From Nocardiopsis alba DSM 43377 (GTDB taxonomy: Bacteria > Actinomycetota > Actinomycetes > Streptosporangiales > Streptosporangiaceae): DNA of 64,000 nt. Both the position numbers and the translations under genes were made by a program. Of the stretch, positions 16,092-24,682 are shown piece after piece. The DNA lies in contig NZ_ANAC01000001.1 of the NCBI RefSeq assembly GCF_000341225.1, positions 62,001-126,000 of the forward strand, given 5' to 3'. The first letter of the stretch is position 1. Every line of letters begins with the position of its first letter. The notes beneath the pieces are model-generated. The model ran no database searches, had not been told where the DNA came from, and saw only the letters and a program-made list of their open reading frames with translations.

Positions 16092-16945
16092 ACCCCACTC
16101 TCAACGCGGTCCGCGCCGGTCTCTCCCGCGGTCGGATCGAGTACGGACTGTCCTTCCGCAACGGTCAGGAGCTGTTCGGCTACCTGTACATGCCGTGCCT
16201 GTTCCTGGGGTTGGCCCTCATCTTCCAGACGATGGGTCTGGGGGAGGGCGAGGTCCAGATGCCCGGGGCGTTCGTCCTCAGCGGCGGGTTGGCCTTCTCC
16301 TTGACGATCCTCGGTATCGCCACCGTCCTACAGACCCTGGCGAGTGAACGTGAGGACGGGACGCTACTGCGTGCCAAGGCCGTCCCCCGCGGGCTTTTGG
16401 GCTACACCGTCGCCAAGTCCACGCACATCGCGGCCGTGGCCGTCACGATGGCGCTCCTCACGGTGGTGCCGGGGCTGCTGTTCGTCGACGACTTCGGTTT
16501 CGAGCGGTGGACCGACGTGCTGGTGCTGCTCTGGGTGTGCGTCCTCGGGGTGCTCGCCCTCGCGCCCATCGGCGCGATCATCGGCGCTCTGGTCGGAAAC
16601 GCCCGAACGGGTGTCTCTCTGGCGATGCTGCCCACCGTCGTCGTCCTGATGTTCTCCGGCCTGGTCATGCCCTTGACGCTCATGCCCGACTGGATGTTGG
16701 ACATCGGCCGTCTCCTGCCGGTGTACTGGCTCGGCCTGGGGCTTCGCGCCGCCCTCCTGCCGGACTCCTACGCGGCCTTCGAACTCGCGGGTTCGTGGGA
16801 GTTGCCGTTGGTCGCCGGTGTCCTGGCAGGCTGGGCGGTGGTCGGACTCCTCCTCGCACAGTGGGTGCTGCGGAGGATGGCCCGGAAACAGTCGGGGTCG
16901 AGGGTCCAGGAAGCCCGGGAGAAGGCGATGAAGCGTGCCTGGTGA
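16088..16945 (+). CDS. ABC-2 type permease
   Basis: Membrane protein of 285 aa starting at ATG 16088 inside the ATPase stop (ATGA overlap). Six hydrophobic segments are visible (about 35-50, 60-83, 105-125, 140-165, 175-195, 235-260), and the cytoplasmic loop TLASEREDGTLLRAKAVP is typical of ABC-2 permeases of the DrrB/YadH type. Partner of the preceding ATPase. Confidence 0.88.
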   Translation: MNPTLNAVRAGLSRGRIEYGLSFRNGQELFGYLYMPCLFLGLALIFQTMGLGEGEVQMPGAFVLSGGLAFSLTILGIATVLQTLASEREDGTLLRAKAVPRGLLGYTVAKSTHIAAVAVTMALLTVVPGLLFVDDFGFERWTDVLVLLWVCVLGVLALAPIGAIIGALVGNARTGVSLAMLPTVVVLMFSGLVMPLTLMPDWMLDIGRLLPVYWLGLGLRAALLPDSYAAFELAGSWELPLVAGVLAGWAVVGLLLAQWVLRRMARKQSGSRVQEAREKAMKRAW

Positions 16946-17204
16946 GAAGAGCGTCGGTCGCCGTGACAAGGCGTCCACGGAGATCATCCACAACCGGATC
17001 GCGATGCTGCGGGCCGAACGCGGGGTCTCCCGTCGGCAGCTGGCGGAGGCCCTGGGCGTCCACTATCAGACCGTCGGCTACCTGGAGCGGGGCGAGTACA
17101 GTCCGAGCCTCCACCTGGCGCTGCGGATCTCCCGCTACTTCGAGGTCCCCGTGGAGGTCGTCTTCTCCATCGAGCCCTTCCCCCGTATCGGCCACCGACC
17201 GTAG
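16935..17204 (+). CDS. XRE-family transcriptional regulator
   Basis: Protein of 89 aa; the helix-turn-helix is RIAMLRAERGVSRRQLAEALGVHYQTVGYLERGEYSPSL. GTG 16935 lies inside the permease 3' end (11-base overlap), so it is translated with the exporter operon and may autoregulate it. The C-terminus is short with no ligand domain. A shared terminator separates it from the convergent aldolase gene. Confidence 0.88.
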   Translation: MPGEKSVGRRDKASTEIIHNRIAMLRAERGVSRRQLAEALGVHYQTVGYLERGEYSPSLHLALRISRYFEVPVEVVFSIEPFPRIGHRP

Positions 17205-17246
17205 ATCCCCCGACCCGACCGGAACGAGGGGTCGGCCTTCACGGGA

Positions 17247-17277
17247 ACGGGGCCCGCGACATCGTCGCGGGCCCCGT
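17247..17277. terminator. Bidirectional terminator
   Basis: Perfect 13-base stem (ACGGGGCCCGCGA / TCGCGGGCCCCGT) around a CATCG loop between the convergent XRE and aldolase genes. Confidence 0.75.
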
Positions 17278-17297
17278 GGGCTTCGGTGGGGGAGGAA

Positions 17298-17963
17298 CTA
17301 GAGGAAGGGGTCGGGTCCGGCCCAGCCGTAGGTGTCGCGGTGACGGATCTCGGCGAGCTCCTCCTCGGACAGCACGCGCGGTTCGCCGACCTGACGGGCG
17401 CGCAGGTAGGTGCCACTGAGCCAGTCGAGCAGCCGCAGGTTCTCCAGGGCGTGCTCCAGGTTCCGGCCGAGGGCGAGACCTCCGTGGCCGGCCAACAGGG
17501 CGGCATCGCGCCCCTTGAGGGCCTTGACCGCCTGGTCGGAGATGTCGCCGGTGCCGTAAGGGGCGTAGGGGGTGACGGCGACGGCGCCGCCCAGACCGGC
17601 GGCGCGGTGGTGGATGGGAGGGAGTTCGACCAGCACGGTCGACACGGCCACGGTGTCGATGGTGAAGGCGTTGACGACCGCGCCGACGTCGCGACCGTGT
17701 TCGGCCGCGTCGCGGTGGACGGCCAGGTGGAGGGTGGCCTCGGCGGCGGGGTCGCGCCGTCCTTCCAGCACACGGTCGTCCAGGGACATGACGGGGCAGT
17801 CGCCGGGGCCGAGCTGTTCCAGGGGGATTCCGTGCGGGGTGACGACCACGAGGTCCCCGCTGCGAACGCTGATGGTGCCCGCCTCGCCGGGCGCGGTGCC
17901 GGGGTGTCGGGCGATGGACCGGGCCGTCAGGCAGACGTCGCGACGTTCTTGTTCGAGCAGCAT
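17298..17963 (-). CDS. Class II aldolase/adducin family protein lacking zinc histidines
   Basis: Protein of 221 aa from ATG 17963 (GAGGAA five bases upstream; a GTG at 17993 would add ten residues). The fold's markers are present: GTISVRSGD, the Glu in PAAEATLHLAVH, and the late His in LLAGHGGLALG. The zinc-binding H-x-H that normally sits in AVVHxH reads AVVNAFT, so two of three metal histidines are missing. Catalysis as a fuculose-phosphate-type aldolase is doubtful. Divergent from the betaine operon with a shared control region. Confidence 0.82.
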   Translation of the reverse strand: MLLEQERRDVCLTARSIARHPGTAPGEAGTISVRSGDLVVVTPHGIPLEQLGPGDCPVMSLDDRVLEGRRDPAAEATLHLAVHRDAAEHGRDVGAVVNAFTIDTVAVSTVLVELPPIHHRAAGLGGAVAVTPYAPYGTGDISDQAVKALKGRDAALLAGHGGLALGRNLEHALENLRLLDWLSGTYLRARQVGEPRVLSEEELAEIRHRDTYGWAGPDPFL

Positions 17964-18029
17964 GCGTTCCTCGATCGGGTTCGCGGTCGGCACTCCAAGG
18001 GGTGCCCCGGATGAGCGGGACGAACCGAC

Positions 18030-18043
18030 TTAGGTACACCTAA
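18030..18043. promoter_or_regulatory. Palindromic operator in the aldolase/betB divergent region
   Basis: TTAGGTACACCTAA has six-base arms TTAGGT/ACCTAA around AC. It lies 67 bases upstream of the aldolase start and about 235 bases upstream of betB, in the 315-base gap 17964-18278. The arms look like the ends of DtxR/IdeR iron boxes but the spacing is too short. No clear -10/-35 pair was identified elsewhere in the gap. Confidence 0.45.
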
Positions 18044-18278
18044 ATGTACGTCAAAGTCTCGTTCCGGTATTCCCCAGTGCGGTGTGTTCCAAGACCGTGA
18101 GCGCGGGGTGGGACGTAGGTCTGTCCTCGAAGGGCCGGTGATACAGACCACCAAGGGGTGTCCCATAGTCCACCGGTCGGCGTTTCGCCTGATCAGTGAT
18201 GCCTATGGCAACGTTGGGGTGAGTGTGACTTATGAGACGAGGCAGTTTGTGACTACCGATCTTGGGCAAAAGGGATCC

Positions 18279-19805
18279 GTGAAGCACCCTTACGTAACCC
18301 TGCCGTCCGCGCCGTACCTGGCAGAGCCCGGTTCGGCCACCGCCACCAGCCTCTACATCGACGGTGAGTGGCGAGCGGCGAAGAACGGGCGGGTCCGGGA
18401 GATCCTGGACCCCGCCGACGCCTCCGTCCTGACCATCGTCAGCGAGGGCGGAAGAGCGGACACCGAGGCGGCCATCGCCGCGGCCCGACGCGCCTTCGAC
18501 ACCGGTGAATGGCGTCGTACCTCCGCGGACGAACGCGGACGCGTCCTCGAGAAGATCGCCGACCTGCTCCAGCGCGACCGTGAAGAGATCGCGATCATGG
18601 AGTCGTTCGACACCGGCAAGACCATCGAGGAAGGCGGAATCGACGTCGACGACGTCACCAACGTCTTCCGCTACTACGCCGGTCTCGCCGACAAGGACGC
18701 GGGCCGTCTGGTCTCCGCGCCCGAGGGCGTCCACAGCAAGATCGTCTACGAGCCCGTCGGTGTCTGCGGCATGATCACGCCGTGGAACTACCCGCTGCTC
18801 CAGCTCGCCTGGAAGATGGCCCCGGCGATCGCCGCCGGCAACACCATGGTGATCAAGCCCAGTGAGGTCACCCCGGTGACCACCGCCAAGCTGGTGGAGC
18901 TGTCCACCGAGGCGGGCATCCCCGCCGGTGTGGTCAACCTGGTGATGGGCAGCGGCCCCGACGCGGGCGCGCCCCTGTCCGAGCACCCCGACGTCGACCT
19001 GGTCTCCTTCACCGGTGGTCTGGTCACCGGGCGCCGGATCATGGCGGCCGCCTCCGAGACGGTCAAGAAGATCGCCCTGGAACTGGGCGGGAAGAACCCG
19101 AACATCATCTTCCCCGACGTCGACCTGGACACGGCCGTGGACTACGCGCTCAGCGCCGCGTTCTTCCACTCCGGCCAGGTGTGCTCGGCCGGCGCGCGAC
19201 TCATCGTGCACAACGACATCCACGACGCCTTCACCACCGAACTGGCCCGCCGCGCCGAGGCCATCCGGATCGGCCGAGGCCAGGACGAGGGCGTGCGTTG
19301 CGGGCCCCTGGTCTCCGCCGAGCACCGGGCCAAGGTCGAGAAGGCCGTGGCCCGAGGCGTGGAGGAGGGCGCGCGGGTGATCGCCGGAGGCAGGCGCCCC
19401 GACGACCCCGAGCTCCAGGACGGCTACTTCTACCGTCCCACCGTGTTCGTGGACTGCGACCGCGCCATGGACATCGTGCAGACCGAGGTGTTCGGTCCGG
19501 TCGTGACCGTCGAGCGCTTCGAGACCGAGGCCCAGGCTATCGAGCTGGGCAACGACACCGACTACGGCCTCTCCGGCGGCGTATGGACCGACGACACCGC
19601 CCGTGGCGAGCGTGTGGCGGCCGCCCTGCGCCACGGCACCGTCTGGATCAACGACTACGGGCCCTACTTCCCGGGTGCGGAGTGGGGCGGCTTCGGTCGT
19701 AGCGGCGTCGGCCGCGAGCTCGGCCTGGCCGGTCTCGACGAATATCGCGAGGCCAAGCACATCTATCGGAACCTGGCTCCCGAACCGCAGCGCTGGTTCG
19801 GCTGA
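18279..19805 (+). CDS. betB: Betaine aldehyde dehydrogenase
   Basis: NAD(P)-dependent aldehyde dehydrogenase, 508 aa, oxidising betaine aldehyde to glycine betaine. Catalytic Glu lies in LELGGKNPN and the nucleophilic Cys in SGQVCSAGAR; cofactor-site motifs TPWNYPLLQLAWKMAPAIAAGN and the family's FGPV are present. GTG 18279 (MKHPYVTL), preceded by AAAGGGA, gives family length; in-frame extensions upstream look non-coding. It heads a five-gene osmoprotection operon with betA and a glycine-betaine importer. Confidence 0.9.
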   Translation: MKHPYVTLPSAPYLAEPGSATATSLYIDGEWRAAKNGRVREILDPADASVLTIVSEGGRADTEAAIAAARRAFDTGEWRRTSADERGRVLEKIADLLQRDREEIAIMESFDTGKTIEEGGIDVDDVTNVFRYYAGLADKDAGRLVSAPEGVHSKIVYEPVGVCGMITPWNYPLLQLAWKMAPAIAAGNTMVIKPSEVTPVTTAKLVELSTEAGIPAGVVNLVMGSGPDAGAPLSEHPDVDLVSFTGGLVTGRRIMAAASETVKKIALELGGKNPNIIFPDVDLDTAVDYALSAAFFHSGQVCSAGARLIVHNDIHDAFTTELARRAEAIRIGRGQDEGVRCGPLVSAEHRAKVEKAVARGVEEGARVIAGGRRPDDPELQDGYFYRPTVFVDCDRAMDIVQTEVFGPVVTVERFETEAQAIELGNDTDYGLSGGVWTDDTARGERVAAALRHGTVWINDYGPYFPGAEWGGFGRSGVGRELGLAGLDEYREAKHIYRNLAPEPQRWFG

Positions 19806-19813
19806 CCTTCCCA

Positions 19814-19842
19814 GGCCCCGGGGTTCGAACGATCCCGGGGCC
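19814..19842 (+). terminator. Hairpin between betB and betA (attenuator or partial terminator)
   Basis: GGCCCCGGG and CCCGGGGCC are separated by about ten bases in the 173-base betB-betA gap. There is no T tract, so partial termination or mRNA processing that favours betB is more likely than full stop. Confidence 0.45.
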
Positions 19843-19978
19843 CCGCCCGTTCGGGGGCACGAGCGCTTCCGCCGTGCCCTCGGCCGGGCCTTTCCACGAG
19901 AAGAAGAGACACCCGACGCAGCACAGGTCGGTTTCCCCCGACGCCCCCCATGCGTGACACAACGAGAGGAACCGGGTC

Positions 19979-21556
19979 GTGTCCAACGAAGAGACCGTGT
20001 ACGACTACGTCATCGTCGGTGGTGGCACTGCGGGTTCGGTGATCGCCAACCGGCTCACCGAGGACCCCGGCACCACCGTCTGCGTGATCGAGGGCGGACC
20101 CGATGACCGGAACCTGGAGCACGTGCTCCGACTCCGCGACTGGCTGAGCGTCCTGGACGGTGAACTCGACTACGGGTACACCACCACCGAGCAGCCCAAC
20201 GGCAACTCGCACATCCTGCACTCGCGCGCACGCGTCCTGGGCGGCTGCTCCTCGCACAACACCCTGATCAGCTTCCGGCCGTTCGCCGAGGACCTCGACG
20301 AGTGGGTCGCCGCCGGCGCCGAGGGCTGGGACAACGCCACCGTGCAGTCCTACGCCGACCGGATCAAGTGCAACATCATCCCGATCGCCGAGAAGGACCG
20401 CAACGACATGGTCAAGGACTGGGTGTCCTCGGCCTCGGAGGCGGCGAACGTTCCGGTGATCGAGGACTTCAACGCCCTCACCTCGCACGGCGACGGTTTC
20501 TCCGGTGGCGCGGGCTTCCTGTCCATCGCCTACGACCCCTACACCGGCTACCGCTCCTCGGCCTCGGTCGCCTACATGCACCCGATCATGGACGTGCGCG
20601 AGAACCTCACCGTGCTGCTGGAGACCTGGGTCGGACGGATCCTCTTCGACGGCGACCGCGCCACCGGGGTCACCGCCACCACCAAGGACGGCGAGCGGAT
20701 CACCGTCAAGGCCCGTCACGAGGTCATCGTGTCGGCCGGCGCGATCGACAGCCCCCGACTGCTGATGCTGTCCGGCGTCGGTAACGCCGAGGAGCTGGGC
20801 GCCCTGGGCATCGAGTCGCAGCACGACCTGCCGGGTGTGGGGGAGAACCTCCAGGACCACCCGGAGTCGATCATCATGTGGGAGACCACCCGTCGGATCC
20901 CCGAGAACACCGTGATGGACTCCGACGCGGCCCTGTTCGTGCGACGTCACGAAGGCGACGACCCGCGCCCGGACCTGATGTTCCACATCTACCAGATCCC
21001 CTTCGACGACAACACGAAGCGGCTGGGCTACGACTCGCCCGAGGACGGCTACGCGGTCTGCATGACCCCGAACATCCCCCGGTCCCGTTCCCGAGGCAGG
21101 CTCTACCTCACCAGTGGCGACCCCGAGGCCAAGCCCGCCCTCGACTTCCGCTACTTCACCGACCCGGAGGGCTACGACGAGCAGACCATCGTGGACGGCC
21201 TGAAGATCGCCCGCGAGGTCGCCGAGACCGAGCCGTTCAAGTCCTGGATCAAGCGCGAGGTAGCCCCCGGGCCGAAGGTCCGGACCGACGAGGAGCTCTC
21301 CGAGTACGGCCGTCGCGCCGCGCACACCGTCTACCACCCGGCGGGCACCTGCCGTATGGGCGCCGTCGACGACGACGCGGCCGTGGTCGACCCTCGCCTG
21401 CGCGTGCGCGGGCTGAAGGGGCTGCGCGTGGCCGACGCCTCGGTGTTCCCGACCCTGCCCACCCCGAACCCGATGGTCATGGTGCTCGCGCTCGGGGAGC
21501 GCGCCGCCGACCTGATCCGCGAGGATCGGCGGGCCGAGGAAGGTGAGGCCCGATGA
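19979..21556 (+). CDS. betA: Choline dehydrogenase (GMC oxidoreductase)
   Basis: FAD-dependent GMC enzyme of 525 aa that converts choline to betaine aldehyde. The FAD motif is YVIVGGGTAGSVIANRL; GMC signatures RVLGGCSSHNTLISFRP and VSAGAIDSPRLLMLSGVG follow; the C-terminal active-site region is HTVYHPAGTCRMG and PNPMVMVLALGERAA. GTG 19979 is preceded by GAGAGGAACC. Its stop overlaps the start of the importer ATPase, coupling synthesis and import. A related GMC substrate cannot be excluded, but the betB neighbour makes choline likely. Confidence 0.9.
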   Translation: MSNEETVYDYVIVGGGTAGSVIANRLTEDPGTTVCVIEGGPDDRNLEHVLRLRDWLSVLDGELDYGYTTTEQPNGNSHILHSRARVLGGCSSHNTLISFRPFAEDLDEWVAAGAEGWDNATVQSYADRIKCNIIPIAEKDRNDMVKDWVSSASEAANVPVIEDFNALTSHGDGFSGGAGFLSIAYDPYTGYRSSASVAYMHPIMDVRENLTVLLETWVGRILFDGDRATGVTATTKDGERITVKARHEVIVSAGAIDSPRLLMLSGVGNAEELGALGIESQHDLPGVGENLQDHPESIIMWETTRRIPENTVMDSDAALFVRRHEGDDPRPDLMFHIYQIPFDDNTKRLGYDSPEDGYAVCMTPNIPRSRSRGRLYLTSGDPEAKPALDFRYFTDPEGYDEQTIVDGLKIAREVAETEPFKSWIKREVAPGPKVRTDEELSEYGRRAAHTVYHPAGTCRMGAVDDDAAVVDPRLRVRGLKGLRVADASVFPTLPTPNPMVMVLALGERAADLIREDRRAEEGEAR

Positions 21557-22719
21557 GCGCGCAGACCGCCGAGGAGAGCACGCCCCCGGGCGCCACGGAC
21601 GTCACCTTCTCCGTCCGCAACCTGTGGAAGATCTTCGGTAAGAACGCCGACAACGTCATCGGCACCGAACTGGAGCGGGCCGACCGCGACCGCATCAAGG
21701 AGGAGACCGGCTGCACCGTCGCGGTGCGCGACGTCTCCTTCGACGTGCGCCCAGGCGAGACCTTCGTGGTCATGGGGCTGTCGGGGTCCGGCAAGTCCAC
21801 GCTCATCCGCTGTCTGACCCGTCTGATCGAGCCCACCTCGGGTTCGGTCCTGCTCGACGGCGAGGACATCGGGGACGCCTCCGACCAGCGTCTGCGCGAG
21901 CTGCGTCGGCGCAAGATGGCGATGGTCTTCCAGCATTTCGGACTCCTGCCCAACCGCAAGATCATCGACAACGTCGCCTACGGGCTGGAGGTGCGCGGAA
22001 TGCCGCGCGCCGAACGCTACGAGCGGGCCCGCGAGATGATCGAGATGGTCGGCCTGAGCGGGTACGAGAGCTCCCGTCCCGGCCAGCTCTCCGGAGGTAT
22101 GCAGCAGCGCGTGGGCCTGGCCCGCGCCCTCGCCGTCGACCCGCAGGTGCTGCTGTTCGACGAGCCGTTCAGCGCGCTGGACCCGCTGATCCGCCGCGAC
22201 ATGCAGAACGAGGTCGTCCGGCTCCAGAAGGAGCTGAACAAGACCTCCGTCTTCATCACCCACGACCTTCAGGAGGCGCTCAAGCTGGGCGACCGCATCG
22301 CGATCATGCGCAGCGGAGAGATCGTCCAGGTGGGCACCCCCGAAGAGGTGGTCGGTCGTCCGGTCAACTCCTACGTAGCCGACTTCACCTCCGACGTGGC
22401 CCGCACGACCGTGCTCACCGCCCGATGGCTGGTCCGCGACGCCTACCCGGAGGAGCGCACCGACGGCCCGACCACCGAACCCGGCACCGTTCTGGCGGAG
22501 GTCCTGCCGATGCTCGCCGCGAGCACCGCCCCGGTCCGGGTCGTGGAGGGCGACACCCTCCTCGGCTACGTGGGCCGCGACGACGTACTGCGCGCCATCG
22601 CGGAGGATCAGCTGGAGGGCTCCGAGCAGGTCGACGCGATCGTCGAGGAGACGGTGGAGGAGATCTCCGACGACGTCGTCGACCCCGGGGGCGCCGCTTC
22701 GACGGGGAACGGTGGATGA
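21553..22719 (+). CDS. Glycine betaine ABC importer ATP-binding protein (ProV/OpuAA type)
   Basis: ATPase of 388 aa with the quaternary-amine importer look: N-terminal IFGKN, Walker A GLSGSGKST, VFQHFGLLPNRKI, signature LSGGMQQRVGLARAL, Walker B VLLFDEPFSALDP. After about residue 275 there is a CBS-like regulatory region (VLTARWLVRD...LLGYVGRDDVLRAI), usually an ionic-strength or osmotic sensor. ATG 21553 overlaps the betA stop; the 3' end overlaps or abuts the permease gene. Confidence 0.92.
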   Translation: MSAQTAEESTPPGATDVTFSVRNLWKIFGKNADNVIGTELERADRDRIKEETGCTVAVRDVSFDVRPGETFVVMGLSGSGKSTLIRCLTRLIEPTSGSVLLDGEDIGDASDQRLRELRRRKMAMVFQHFGLLPNRKIIDNVAYGLEVRGMPRAERYERAREMIEMVGLSGYESSRPGQLSGGMQQRVGLARALAVDPQVLLFDEPFSALDPLIRRDMQNEVVRLQKELNKTSVFITHDLQEALKLGDRIAIMRSGEIVQVGTPEEVVGRPVNSYVADFTSDVARTTVLTARWLVRDAYPEERTDGPTTEPGTVLAEVLPMLAASTAPVRVVEGDTLLGYVGRDDVLRAIAEDQLEGSEQVDAIVEETVEEISDDVVDPGGAASTGNGG

Positions 22720-22720
22720 C

Positions 22721-24682
22721 ATGGCCACGGTGACCGAACCCGCCGGCACCAAGGAGGCCGGCACGGAGAACACGGGGGACGGCGACGGCGGGCTTCTGCG
22801 CAGGAGCTGGTTCCAGGCCCTGCTGGTGGTCGTGGTGCTGATCCTGGGCTACCAGCTGACCCGCCTGATGGGCTCCCCGTCCTGGGCGGGCGGCTTCCCG
22901 GGCGCCACCGGCAGCGCCTTCATGGCCTGGCTCGATGGTGTCTACGCCTGGATCGTCGACAACCGCAACGACAGCCCGCTGTTCCTCTACTTCTTCAACT
23001 ACATCTCCGTGGGCCTCGGGTCGGCCGTCGTGCTGATCAACCAGGTCCTGAACACGTTCACCTGGCTCGGCGTGACCGTCATCGGCGTGCTCGCCTCCTG
23101 GCGGGTCGCGGGATGGCGGGTGGCCCTGCTGGTCCTCGCCACCTTCGCGGTGTTCGCGCTGACCGGGCTGTGGAACGAGTCGATGACGACGTTGTCGCTC
23201 ATCATCACCTCGGTGTTCATCGCCCTGCTGTTCGGCATTCCGCTCGGCATCCTGGCCGGTCGGAGCGAGGGGTTCTACCGGGCCATCCGTCCGGTGCTGG
23301 ACTTCATGCAGATCATGCCGGCCTTCGCCTACCTGCTGCCGTTCGTGCTGCTCTTCGGCATCGGTAACGCGTCGGCCGCCGTGGTGACCGCCGTCTACGC
23401 GCTCCCGCCGGTCGTACGGATCACCGCGTTGGGCATCCGCGAGGTGAACAAGGGCGCCATCGAGGCGACGACCTCGTTGGGCTCCACCCCGTGGCAGATC
23501 CTCACCAAGGTGCAGCTGCCGCTGGCCAAGCGCACCATCCTGTTGGGCGTCAACCAGACCATCATGCTCGCGGTCTCCATGGTCGTCATCGCCTCGGTCA
23601 TCGGAGCGGGCGGTCTCGGCGACGCCATCTATCAGGCGCTGTCCAAGATCAACGTCGGTCAGGCGTTCCAGGCGGGTCTGGCGATCGTCATGCTCGCCAT
23701 CGCCATGGATCGGGTCACCGGCGCGGTCGGCCACGGAGCGCACACACCGCGGATCGAAGCACGTTATCGGCTGCCGCTCCTGGGCGGCATGCTCGCCGCG
23801 GCCGTCGCGGCGATGGTCGTGGGCCGTCTCCTCGACCTGGGAGGCTGGCCGCGCGACCTGTCGCTCCGGATCGACATCCCGGTGAACGCCTTCGACAAGG
23901 CGATCGAGGCGGCGATCGGCCCGGCCGCCGCCGCTCTGGGCTCCTGGACACAGAGCTGGATCCTCGGACCGCTCGACAACCTGCTCAGCGGATCGCCGTG
24001 GTGGTTGGTGACGCTCGCCGCCGCCGCGCTCGGGCTGATCTTCGCGGGCAGGCGGGTCGCGGTGATCTCCGCGCTCTGCTTCATCGCGATCGGCCTCCTG
24101 GGTGTGTGGGACAACGCCATGGCCACGCTCTCCCAGGTGCTGGTGGCCACGGTGGTCACCATCGCGCTGGGTGTGGTCCTCGGTGTCCTGATGTCGCGCA
24201 ACGACGTGGTCGCCGTGGTGTTCCGCCCCGTGCTCGACTTCATGCAGACCCTGCCGCCGTTCGTCTACCTGATCCCGGCGGTGGCCCTGCTCGGACTGGG
24301 CCCCGTGCCCGCCCTGGCGGCCGCGGTCATCTTCGCCCTGCCTCCGGTGATCAGGTTGGTGAACGACGGTATCCGCGGGGTGCCCGAGGGCACCCTCGAA
24401 GCCGCCGTCTCCCAGGGCTCCACGAAGTGGCAGCTGCTCACCAAGGTGGAGCTGCCCATGGCGCGCGGCTCCCTGCTGTTGGCGGTCAACCAGGGCATCA
24501 TCCTGGTCCTGTCCATGGTGGTGATGGGCGCCCTCGTCGGCGCCGGCGCGCTCGGTAACGACGTCGTCCTCGGGCTGGCGCAGAACGAGCTGGGCCTGGG
24601 TATCGCCGCGGGCCTGGCGATCGTGTTCCTGGGTCTGTTCCTGGACCGGGTGACGCAGGGAAGGAGGGCACCCCGTGCCTAG
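22721..24682 (+). CDS. Glycine betaine ABC importer, tandem double permease
   Basis: Membrane protein of 653 aa (ATG 22721; an in-frame GTG at 22712 adds three residues). It contains two complete ProW-type permease domains in one chain, about residues 80-340 and 440-650. Each has its own EAA-type loop: REVNKGAIEATTSLGSTPWQILTKVQLP and RGVPEGTLEAAVSQGSTKWQLLTKVELP. The matching repeats show internal duplication, so one polypeptide could supply both halves of the pore. It lies between the ATPase and the binding protein and overlaps the latter by eight bases. Confidence 0.9.
   Translation: MATVTEPAGTKEAGTENTGDGDGGLLRRSWFQALLVVVVLILGYQLTRLMGSPSWAGGFPGATGSAFMAWLDGVYAWIVDNRNDSPLFLYFFNYISVGLGSAVVLINQVLNTFTWLGVTVIGVLASWRVAGWRVALLVLATFAVFALTGLWNESMTTLSLIITSVFIALLFGIPLGILAGRSEGFYRAIRPVLDFMQIMPAFAYLLPFVLLFGIGNASAAVVTAVYALPPVVRITALGIREVNKGAIEATTSLGSTPWQILTKVQLPLAKRTILLGVNQTIMLAVSMVVIASVIGAGGLGDAIYQALSKINVGQAFQAGLAIVMLAIAMDRVTGAVGHGAHTPRIEARYRLPLLGGMLAAAVAAMVVGRLLDLGGWPRDLSLRIDIPVNAFDKAIEAAIGPAAAALGSWTQSWILGPLDNLLSGSPWWLVTLAAAALGLIFAGRRVAVISALCFIAIGLLGVWDNAMATLSQVLVATVVTIALGVVLGVLMSRNDVVAVVFRPVLDFMQTLPPFVYLIPAVALLGLGPVPALAAAVIFALPPVIRLVNDGIRGVPEGTLEAAVSQGSTKWQLLTKVELPMARGSLLLAVNQGIILVLSMVVMGALVGAGALGNDVVLGLAQNELGLGIAAGLAIVFLGLFLDRVTQGRRAPRA

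Noticed and set aside
18030-18043. DtxR/IdeR iron box
   Set aside because: Half-sites resemble the box ends but the total length is 14 rather than 19 bases, so kept only as an unnamed operator.
19821-19835. GGTTCGAAC sequence resembling a tRNA T-loop
   Set aside because: No acceptor or anticodon arms around it; it is the loop of the betB-betA hairpin.
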